Assembly (NCBI GenBank): GCA_016197345.1
Contig: JACPVY010000252.1
Coordinates: 1 to 7,596 of the forward strand
Source of the DNA: Burkholderiales bacterium
Lineage (GTDB): Bacteria > Pseudomonadota > Gammaproteobacteria > Burkholderiales > Burkholderiaceae_D
Length of the DNA stretch: 7,596 nt
Reading direction: 5' to 3'
Made by a program: the position numbers and the translations under genes
Shown: positions 1 to 5,370 of the stretch, one piece after another
Numbering within the stretch: position 1 is the stretch's first letter
Layout: the number at the start of each line of letters is the position of its first letter
Notes under the pieces: model-generated
Database searches by the model: none
The model's input: the letters and a program-made list of their open reading frames with translations, nothing else
Told to the model about the DNA's origin: nothing

Positions 1-2
1 GC

Positions 3-62
3 ATCTTGGTGACTGAGCGGGCGGCGGGTCAGGTGAAATTAATACCGAATACCTTGAAATAG
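3..62 (+). CDS. Possible 3' tail of an unidentified CDS running in from the left edge
   Basis: Frame 3 of the plus strand is open from the window edge to a TAG at 60-62, giving 19 residues that begin ILVTERAAGQ and end IPNTLK. The other two plus frames hit stops within the first 15 bases. The fragment is too short to recognise or to test for coding bias. Its only support is the open frame plus a GC-rich hairpin about 28 bases downstream that could end such a transcript. It may be chance. Confidence 0.18.
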   Translation: MLVTERAAGQVKLIPNTLK

Positions 63-90
63 CTAAACGCTAAAACGGTAGTTTGATCAA

Positions 91-108
91 AGGGCGGGAC
101 GCCGCCCT
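91..108. terminator. GC-rich hairpin, possible terminator between left-edge transcript and tRNA-Val
   Basis: A perfect 7-bp inverted repeat (AGGGCGG / CCGCCCT) surrounds a 4-base loop (GACG). It lies about 105 bases beyond the 3' end of the minus-strand tRNA and just after the possible plus-strand stop at 62. Neither side has a strong U tract: the minus side reads TTTGATC. If it terminates transcription it is a weak intrinsic terminator, possibly bidirectional. The adjoining 82-91 is a 10-base palindrome (TTTGATCAAA). No gene is supported between here and the tRNA. Confidence 0.35.
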
Positions 109-212
109 GATGCCAAAACGCGCAATAACAGGCTAACGAAGCATCGCCAGAAATATACAAGAGGTGGATTTTGAAGATATGCCGAAGATGGCAGATGCGC
201 ATAGAGCGCTTG

Positions 213-287
213 TGGTGGGAAGTGCAAGTTTCGAACTTGCGACCCCTGCAGTGTGAATGCAGTGCTCTACCCCTGAGCTAACCTCCC
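213..287 (-). tRNA. tRNA-Val (anticodon CAC)
   Basis: The minus strand folds into a complete 75-nt cloverleaf. The 7-bp acceptor stem pairs GGGAGGT with ACTTCCC, with one G-U pair. The D arm is GCTC/GAGC. The anticodon stem CTGCA/TGCAG carries the loop TTCACAC, so the anticodon is CAC, reading the valine codon GUG. The T arm is GCAAG/CTTGC with loop TTCGAAA. The discriminator base is A and the 3' CCA is encoded in the DNA. The gene lies downstream of dnaQ on the same strand. E. coli also has a tRNA gene beside dnaQ, though it is aspV. Nothing suggests a broken or partial copy. Confidence 0.97.
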
Positions 288-293
288 TATCAT

Positions 294-323
294 GTAGCGC
301 TTGCTTGAATTTCTCTGCGCTAC
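294..323 (-). repeat. Inverted repeat in the tRNA leader
   Basis: GTAGCGC (294-300) and GCGCTAC (317-323) form a perfect 7-bp inverted repeat with a 16-base spacer. It lies between the predicted tRNA promoter and the mature 5' end, so it would form a hairpin in the precursor leader just 6 bases before the tRNA. It could influence 5' processing or be incidental. Confidence 0.4.
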
Positions 324-336
324 CGAACAAGCGAGC

Positions 337-345
337 ACTATAACA
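337..345 (-). promoter_or_regulatory. Extended -10 promoter for tRNA-Val
   Basis: Read on the minus strand, the site is TGTTATAGT: a TGn extension followed by TATAGT (337-342), five of six matches to the sigma-70 -10 box. No good -35 box sits 16-18 bases upstream, which fits an extended -10 promoter. The bases after the -10 are GC-rich (GCTCGC), like the discriminators of stable-RNA promoters under stringent control. Initiation near 330 would leave a leader of about 43 nt. The tRNA therefore probably has its own promoter besides any read-through from dnaQ. Confidence 0.45.
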
Positions 346-396
346 CAATTATTTTCACATCCCGCCAAAATCCAGATTTTTCGCAGATTTTTTTGA

Positions 397-1131
397 TTAT
401 GACGCTGCTGGCGCGCTAGCGGCAACTTCTTCCGGCCCGCGCCAAATGCAACGCCCTTTCACGCTTTTATCCAAGGCTTTCAACACCGCTTCATGCTCGG
501 ATTCTTCCTCAGCATTCGCATGCAAGACAATCACCTCGGCTAAGGGCGGCAAATCTACCGCGCCAGCGCCACCACCGCTAGCATCGCCTTGATCGTGTTC
601 CATCATCAAACTATTTTGACCACGCGTCATCGCCAGATAGACTTCGGCCAATAATTCGGAATCCAGTAACGCGCCATGCAGAGTACGGTGAGCATTCGAA
701 ATGCCAAAGCGTTCGCACAGTGAATCGAGCGAGTTGCGCTTACCGGGAAACATTTCTTTCGCCATCACCAACGTATCGGTGACTTTTACGCCGAGCTTGG
801 CGAGGCTAGGCATATCGAGGCGGGCAAATTCGGCATCCAAAAAGCCGACGTCAAACGGTGCATTGTGGATGATGATTTCAGCATCTTGCAAAAAATCGAC
901 TAACTGGCTGGCGATTTCGGCAAATTTGGGTTTGTCGCGCAAAAACTCGGTCGTCAAACCATGCACCGCTAACGCGCCGGGATCGGAATCGCGTTCCGGG
1001 TTGATGTAGATATGCAAGTTATTGCCAGTGAGCATGCGATTTTGTAATTCGACGCAACCCACTTCAATAATTCTGTCACCGGTACGCGGGTTAAGACCCG
1101 TGGTTTCTGTATCTAAAATAATTTGCCGCAT
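397..1131 (-). CDS. dnaQ: DNA polymerase III subunit epsilon (3'-5' proofreading exonuclease)
   Basis: This is the proofreading exonuclease of the replicative polymerase core. It removes mispaired 3' ends and binds the alpha subunit and the beta clamp. The 244-residue length matches E. coli epsilon (243). Exo I is DTETTG (D7, E9). Exo II is HNAPFD (H89, D94). Exo III is HGALLD (H152, D157), the DEDDh arrangement, so all catalytic residues are present. After the exonuclease domain, QNSLMM at 172-177 resembles the epsilon clamp-binding motif. It is followed by a Gly/Asp-rich linker (about 178-195) and a C-terminal alpha-binding tail. The ATG at 1131 has a purine-rich ribosome site (GGGGA) about 7 bases upstream. 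The gene starts 15 bases after the rnhA stop on the same strand, so it is probably co-transcribed with it. No convincing terminator follows: the 3' region has only an AT-rich palindrome at 367-380. Confidence 0.97.
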   Translation of the reverse strand: MRQIILDTETTGLNPRTGDRIIEVGCVELQNRMLTGNNLHIYINPERDSDPGALAVHGLTTEFLRDKPKFAEIASQLVDFLQDAEIIIHNAPFDVGFLDAEFARLDMPSLAKLGVKVTDTLVMAKEMFPGKRNSLDSLCERFGISNAHRTLHGALLDSELLAEVYLAMTRGQNSLMMEHDQGDASGGGAGAVDLPPLAEVIVLHANAEEESEHEAVLKALDKSVKGRCIWRGPEEVAASAPAAS

Positions 1132-1146
1132 CTTGCTTTCCCCATC

Positions 1147-1398
1147 TTAATTCATTGCTACACCGCGATTGGCAAGACTATCCGCCCGCTCATTGCCCGC
1201 ATTGCCTGAGTGACCACGCACCTTGATGACGGCCATCAACTCCATCCGATTATTGGTGGTATTGGCTTCGCCGCCAAAAATTTCTTTTTCATGCCCGGCC
1301 ACCCGCAATAACGCGCCCCAGCCGCCTTTGCCGGGATTGCCTTTGCACGCGCCGTCAGCGTAAATCTCCACTTTACTCAATGCAACATTCGTCTTCAT
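1147..1398 (-). pseudogene. rnhA: Ribonuclease HI with large in-frame internal deletion (probably inactive)
   Basis: RNase HI cuts the RNA strand of RNA/DNA hybrids. The family is about 145-155 residues; this frame gives only 83. Residues 1-58 match the N-terminal half: [11 protein letters not shown] with catalytic D15, then [12 protein letters not shown] with catalytic E53. The next residues are [21 protein letters not shown], the C-terminal end with the active-site-loop H63 and catalytic D73. The TDSQYV segment with the third catalytic Asp (E. coli D70), the basic handle and the strand before VKGH are absent, about 65-70 residues. The join is near 1222-1227, with no stop or frameshift. The ATG at 1398 has GAGG 5 bases upstream, and this site contains the stop of the preceding methyltransferase gene. 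Translation may occur, but lacking an essential metal ligand and the protein core the product should be inactive. A real deletion and an assembly collapse cannot be told apart here. Confidence 0.88.
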
Positions 1399-1404
1399 GA
1401 TGCC

Positions 1405-2199
1405 TCATTCGTTTCGCGGGTAACGATTGCTCGCGGCGATGCCACTGCCGACCCGCACCGGATAACGCGACCACGCTGGGCCGATCAAATGCATGCCTTT
1501 CACGCGTTTTTTTGCCTGCAAAATATAGATCGCGCCAAAATAAGGCCACCAGCGATCCCCCGCTTTTTCCATAAATGCCCAGCGTTGCAGCCACTTTTCA
1601 CTGGCAAAAGGCGGCACATAACAACCGAAATGGCCACGAGTGATATGCATGTTCAGCAATTCTAGCCAGTCTTTCATGCGCAGCATGCTAATAAATTCGC
1701 TGTGTTGTGGCAAAAAATAAGCGCCCGTCAATCGTCCGAAAACCTGGCGCATGCCCCACAAACTAGCAGGATTAAAGCCACAAATAATCAATTGCCCTTC
1801 AGGAATTAAGACCCGCTCTACCTCGCGCAAAATCTGATGCGGTTCGCTGGCAAATTCTAAAACATGGGGCAATACCACTAAATCTAAGCTTTGGCTAGCA
1901 AAAGGGAGTTCGGCCAAATCATGCAATACGCAAATTTTTTGCTTTTCGCCCATCGCAGGAGGCGATAAATAGCTATCGCTAAAGAATTTGTGTGGCATGC
2001 GATTAGCAGCTAGCGCGTCAATTTGCGGCACACTAACTTGCAAAGCGTTAAATCCAAAGATATCCGCCGTCAACGCTGCCAGCCGCTGCTCTTCCCATGC
2101 GCGCACGTAACTGCCGCTAGGTGTGGCTAACCACTCTCCTAGCGCTATAATTGACCGCGTTGCGATATCCTGTGCCATGTAGTTTGACGCGAGCGTCAC
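1405..2199 (-). CDS. YafS-like class I SAM-dependent methyltransferase
   Basis: A 264-residue protein of the methyltransferase family found beside gloB and rnhA in many proteobacteria (E. coli yafS); the substrate is unknown. The central part has the Methyltransf_11 pattern. LPFASQSLDLVVLPHVLEF (about 98-116) covers the acidic-loop and motif II strand. EVERVLIPEGQLIICGFNP (about 126-144) is the post-II/III region. Motif I is degenerate: LQVSVPQID (about 53-61) stands where a glycine-rich SAM loop is expected. The WLELLNM and FGAIYILQAKK stretches close the Rossmann-like fold. No signal peptide or membrane span was seen, so it should be cytosolic. The start is uncertain. GTG at 2199 gives 264 residues, while an in-frame ATG at 2178 (M8) gives 257; neither has a clear ribosome site. 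The stop falls inside the rnhA ribosome-binding region, 6 bases before its ATG, indicating one operon with rnhA and dnaQ. Confidence 0.88.
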   Translation of the reverse strand: MTLASNYMAQDIATRSIIALGEWLATPSGSYVRAWEEQRLAALTADIFGFNALQVSVPQIDALAANRMPHKFFSDSYLSPPAMGEKQKICVLHDLAELPFASQSLDLVVLPHVLEFASEPHQILREVERVLIPEGQLIICGFNPASLWGMRQVFGRLTGAYFLPQHSEFISMLRMKDWLELLNMHITRGHFGCYVPPFASEKWLQRWAFMEKAGDRWWPYFGAIYILQAKKRVKGMHLIGPAWSRYPVRVGSGIAASNRYPRNE

Positions 2200-2293
2200 T
2201 GTTCATACGATTATTGAAGCCACCTAATGGTGTGCGGGACGGTACCCAGTACAGCAAATGACCGTAAAAGACCGCAGATGCGGGCGAAACGAC

Positions 2294-2322
2294 ATTTTAC
2301 CTTATGCACGGCTTGCTCTCAG
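2294..2322 (-). promoter_or_regulatory. Candidate sigma-70 promoter for the methyltransferase-rnhA-dnaQ operon
   Basis: On the minus strand a CTGAGA -35 (2317-2322, four of six consensus matches) stands 17 bases before a TAAAAT -10 (2294-2299, five of six). Transcription would begin near 2287, giving an untranslated leader of about 85-90 nt before the GTG at 2199. No comparably good plus-strand promoter for gloB was found in 2200-2385. This is a pattern match only. Confidence 0.35.
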
Positions 2323-2385
2323 TGGCGCACTCGCAGAGGCGTGCAAGCTGGGCGAAATCATTACTCCAATTCAGATTGTTGCCTT

Positions 2386-3177
2386 ATGAGCGAAACAACA
2401 CCGATCGGCGTCATCACGATTCCGGCTTTCAATGACAATTATTTTTGGCTAATTCACAACAAGCAATATGCGGTCGTGGTCGATCCCGGTGATGCGGCAC
2501 CTGTGTTAGCGGCGCTCAATCAATTTCGCCTGCAATTAGTCGCCATCTTAATCACCCACCACCATGCTGATCATACGGCCGGTGTGCTTGATTTGCTGCG
2601 TCTGTGTGAAGTGCCTGTATTTGGCCCCGCGAATCCCAAAATTGCTGGCATTACCCATGCCGTCAAAAACAATGACACGGTGCAAATACCGTTGATGGGC
2701 TTGGAAATGCTGGCGCTCGAAGTGCCGGGGCATACCTTGGACCATATCGCCTATGTCGCCACCACCCACGGCTGGCTATTTTGCGGTGACACCTTATTTG
2801 CCGCCGGTTGTGGTCGCCTATTTGAAGGTAGCCCAGAGCAAATGTATGCCTCTCTTTCGCTGCTCGCAACCATGCCCGACACCACCCTAGTTTTTTGCGC
2901 CCACGAATACACGCTATCGAATATGCGCTTCGCGCTTGAAGTGGAACCCGATAATCGGATTTTGCTAGCACGCCAAAAAGTCGATACCAATAAACGTGCC
3001 AACAACCAACCCACGCTTCCGAGCAATATTGGCTTAGAGAAAAAGACCAATCCTTTTCTGCGCTGCAACGAACCTAGCGTCATTAAAAGTTTGATCAAGC
3101 ACGGCAAAATCAAGGCGGGCAGCGATGCGGTAACGGTATTTACTGCCTTACGCGAATGGAAAAATGGTTTTCGTTAA
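2386..3177 (+). CDS. gloB: Hydroxyacylglutathione hydrolase (glyoxalase II)
   Basis: GloB hydrolyses S-D-lactoylglutathione to D-lactate and glutathione, the second step of methylglyoxal detoxification in the cytosol. The 263 residues compare with 251 in E. coli. The metallo-beta-lactamase metal motif THHHADH (H58, H60, D62, H63) is complete. The remaining ligands are H116 in PGHTLDH, the bridging D135 in GDTLF and H173 in CAHEYT. The C-terminal glyoxalase II domain is present, with KRANNQPTLPS and EKKTNPFLR. The reading frame is open upstream to 2227, but ATG 2386 is chosen because family members begin just before the conserved IPAFNDNYFW (residues 12-21). The extra 53 residues would be Cys/Arg-rich with no family counterpart. 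No strong ribosome site precedes 2386. It is divergent from the methyltransferase across a 186-base gap. Confidence 0.95.
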   Translation: MSETTPIGVITIPAFNDNYFWLIHNKQYAVVVDPGDAAPVLAALNQFRLQLVAILITHHHADHTAGVLDLLRLCEVPVFGPANPKIAGITHAVKNNDTVQIPLMGLEMLALEVPGHTLDHIAYVATTHGWLFCGDTLFAAGCGRLFEGSPEQMYASLSLLATMPDTTLVFCAHEYTLSNMRFALEVEPDNRILLARQKVDTNKRANNQPTLPSNIGLEKKTNPFLRCNEPSVIKSLIKHGKIKAGSDAVTVFTALREWKNGFR

Positions 3178-3197
3178 ATTGCACGGTGGTCGGTGTC

Positions 3198-3213
3198 TGA
3201 TTGTTGTCAATCA
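3198..3213. repeat. Hairpin after gloB
   Basis: TGATTG and CAATCA pair around a TTGT loop, 21 bases after the gloB stop. It is AT-rich with no T tract after it, so it is a poor intrinsic terminator. It could be a 3'-end stabilising stem or an operator-like palindrome. The rest of 3178-3465 holds no gene I can support. Confidence 0.3.
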
Positions 3214-3273
3214 AGGTCAAAACAAATGTAAAAAACTGGCTGTATGCGGGTTTTTGGGTAATACTGACATCTA

Positions 3274-3303
3274 TTAAAACATGATGGCGTAGTCGGCTAT
3301 TAT
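3274..3303 (+). promoter_or_regulatory. Candidate promoter for the histidine kinase gene
   Basis: TTAAAA (3274-3279) and TATTAT (3298-3303) are separated by 18 bases, with four and five of six matches to the sigma-70 boxes. Initiation near 3310 would give a leader of about 155 nt before the ATG at 3466. Competing AT-rich combinations lie nearby, so this is only a plausible site in the 288-base intergenic region. Confidence 0.25.
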
Positions 3304-3465
3304 TTACCTCGCCGCAGCGCCCCACTCGCACATTTGCCATGAAAACCTTGTCGCAGACTGTCGCCATCATTCCGCTGCAGCGCTCAGTGCGGGCGTCGTA
3401 TTGGTGGGCCAGACTCCGATTTGATCTCCCTTGCTTGTCTAAACCAATGATGGCATGGGGGACAC

Positions 3466-5370
3466 ATGAATAGCGTTGATCCAATTGAGCTACATGCCCT
3501 GATGTCAATCGGCCCGATGGAAGCATCCGATGCTAACCCGACCGAAGAAGCGGCATTGTTAGAACTTTCCCCCAGCGATTTCGCAACCGTTCTCAAAGCC
3601 CTGCAAACCATTTCCTGCCAATCCGATGTGCGCGCCTTACTCGATTGCGCGCTACGCGTCGTACTGGATTGTTCTTTTGCCAAACATGCCTTTTTCTTGC
3701 TGTCAGAACAAGGTCAATTGTGGCTAGCGGGGCAAGCAACCAATAGCGACAACGGTGTGAGCGTCGAATTGGCCGAACACGGACATGAGCTGTTAATCGC
3801 CTTGCCGCAATCCATTTTGCAATACGTGCAGCGGCGTCACCGTAACGTCGTCTTAGCCGATCTACGTCTGCCCCACCCATTTAGCGATGACCCCGGTTTA
3901 GGCGTACGTGGCGCACTGACAGCCCTTTGCCTACCCCTGCTCAGGCAAGACCATTTGATGGGTATTTTGTACTTGGAATGCACACAAGCGGGCAAAGTTT
4001 TTAGCGCCAATAAAGTCGCACAGCTGGAGTTATTTATGGCGCAAACTGTGGTGGCGCTGGAAAACGCGAGACTACGTGCCAACTTATTGCGAGAAGAAGA
4101 AAATTTCCGCAACACCGAAGCAGCGCTCTCGTTTAAACGCATTTTATTGCGCACGCTAGTAGAACACTGCCCGTTCCGCATCTACGCCAAAGATGTCGAT
4201 AGCCGCTTCATTTTCGCCAATCAAGAAGTGGCGCGCGTAATGGGGGCAAGCCGTTCAGAAGACTTAATCGGTCGCAATGATTTTGATTTTTATCCAAAAG
4301 AGCTGGCGCAAAAATATTACAACGATGAACAAGCCTTGCTGCGCAGCGAAAACCCGATGATAGGAATTGAAGAACCAGTGATCGATCAAAGCACCGGTAA
4401 AGCTGGCTGGACGCTCACTACCAAGGTGCATTTGCGCGATGACCATGGCGCGATTCTCGGCATCGTTGGCATTGGTATGGATATTTCCGAGCGCAAAGAA
4501 ATGGAAGAACAATTCGTGCGCCGCAATGCTGAATTGACCGAGCTTAACGAAAAACTCTCACAAGCGCACGAACAATTAGTGCAATCCGAAAAACTTGCTG
4601 CGCTAGGGGCTTTAGTTGCTGGCCTTGCCCATGAACTGAATACGCCGATTAGCAATGGCATCATGGCGGCAAGTACGCTATCAGAGCAAAGCGTGAATTT
4701 CAATCTTGCTGTGGCGCAAGGTTTGAAGCGTTCTGTGTTAGATCATTTTATGGAAGACGTCAGCCACGCTAGCGACATCATGCAACGCAATCTCAATCGC
4801 GCTGCCGAATTGGTGGCTAGCTTCAAACAAATCTCGGTAGATCAAACCAGTGCACAAAGACGTGTCTTTTCGCTCGCCGAAGTGGTGGCCGAAATCGTCT
4901 TCGCGATGTCGCCCACGCTACGCAAATCACCGATTTCGGTCGAGCAAAACATCGCCCCCGAATTACGCCTAGATAGCTACCCCGGCCCACTCGGCCAGGT
5001 GTTAATCAATCTGATCAATAATGCCTTGCTACATGGCTATGAAGATAAACGCGAAGGCAAAATTTTCGTCAACGCTAGCAGCCGTAAAGATGGGCAGATT
5101 GAATTGACGGTCAGCGATAATGGCGTTGGCATCCCTGCCGCCAATCTGAATCGTATTTTTGATCCCTTTTTCACCACTAAAATGGGCGTGGGTAGCTCGG
5201 GTTTGGGGCTCAATATCGTCCACAACACCGTGACTGGCTTGCTTGGCGGCCAAGTGCGGGTGCATAGCGTGGCCGATCAAGGGGCGACTTTTACTTTAAT
5301 CTTGCCCGCAGTCGCCCCACACAAGGCGCAAGACGATAACGCACTCCTGCATCACCATCAATTCGTCTAA
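3466..5370 (+). CDS. Soluble GAF-PAS sensor histidine kinase
   Basis: A 634-residue kinase with no signal peptide or membrane span, so it probably senses a cytosolic cue. After a poorly conserved N-terminus (1-44) comes a GAF domain (about 45-205). Its LPQSILQYVQRR and LTALCLPLL...MGILYLE segments resemble GAF domains of large multi-domain Ser/Thr-His kinases. A PAS domain follows (about 224-343: DSRFIFANQEVARVMG, the GRNDFDFYP loop, and a GIVGIGMDISERK end). A coiled-coil linker (about 344-376) leads to the H-box GLAHELNTPI, with phosphoacceptor H389. The ATPase domain has the N-box (N515, N518, N519), G1 DNGVGIP (551-557), F-box FDPFFTTK (565-572) and G2 GSSGLGLNIV (576-585). All catalytic elements are present. 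The ATG at 3466 has GGGGG 4 bases upstream. No response regulator is in view, so its partner and signal are unknown. Its TAA overlaps the stop of the convergent radical SAM gene. Confidence 0.95.
   Translation: MNSVDPIELHALMSIGPMEASDANPTEEAALLELSPSDFATVLKALQTISCQSDVRALLDCALRVVLDCSFAKHAFFLLSEQGQLWLAGQATNSDNGVSVELAEHGHELLIALPQSILQYVQRRHRNVVLADLRLPHPFSDDPGLGVRGALTALCLPLLRQDHLMGILYLECTQAGKVFSANKVAQLELFMAQTVVALENARLRANLLREEENFRNTEAALSFKRILLRTLVEHCPFRIYAKDVDSRFIFANQEVARVMGASRSEDLIGRNDFDFYPKELAQKYYNDEQALLRSENPMIGIEEPVIDQSTGKAGWTLTTKVHLRDDHGAILGIVGIGMDISERKEMEEQFVRRNAELTELNEKLSQAHEQLVQSEKLAALGALVAGLAHELNTPISNGIMAASTLSEQSVNFNLAVAQGLKRSVLDHFMEDVSHASDIMQRNLNRAAELVASFKQISVDQTSAQRRVFSLAEVVAEIVFAMSPTLRKSPISVEQNIAPELRLDSYPGPLGQVLINLINNALLHGYEDKREGKIFVNASSRKDGQIELTVSDNGVGIPAANLNRIFDPFFTTKMGVGSSGLGLNIVHNTVTGLLGGQVRVHSVADQGATFTLILPAVAPHKAQDDNALLHHHQFV

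Noticed and set aside
179..256. Short plus-strand frame beginning MPKMADAH after an AAGAGGTGG-like site
   Set aside because: It runs antisense into the tRNA and ends inside it, a typical spurious product. The purine-rich site is the only support.
133..348. 71-residue minus-strand reading frame over the tRNA
   Set aside because: It spans the whole tRNA-Val gene and its leader. The frame is a by-product of tRNA sequence, with no ribosome site or family resemblance.
367..380. AT-rich palindrome AAAATC-CA-GATTTT after dnaQ as a terminator
   Set aside because: A 2-base loop and no G-C-rich stem make a stable terminator hairpin unlikely. The neighbouring T run lies on the wrong strand for dnaQ.
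1..400. tRNA-associated integration site or mobile element
   Set aside because: The tRNA is complete, no direct repeat of its 3' end was found in the window, and no integrase or mobility gene is present.
2227..2385. N-terminal extension of gloB by 53 residues
   Set aside because: The extension is Cys/Arg-rich without family counterpart, and known GloB proteins start just before the IPAFNDNYFW block, matching ATG 2386.
3140..3526. 128-residue minus-strand frame across the gloB-kinase gap
   Set aside because: It overlaps both flanking genes' ends, has no recognisable motif, and shows no good ribosome site. It is best explained as a shadow frame.
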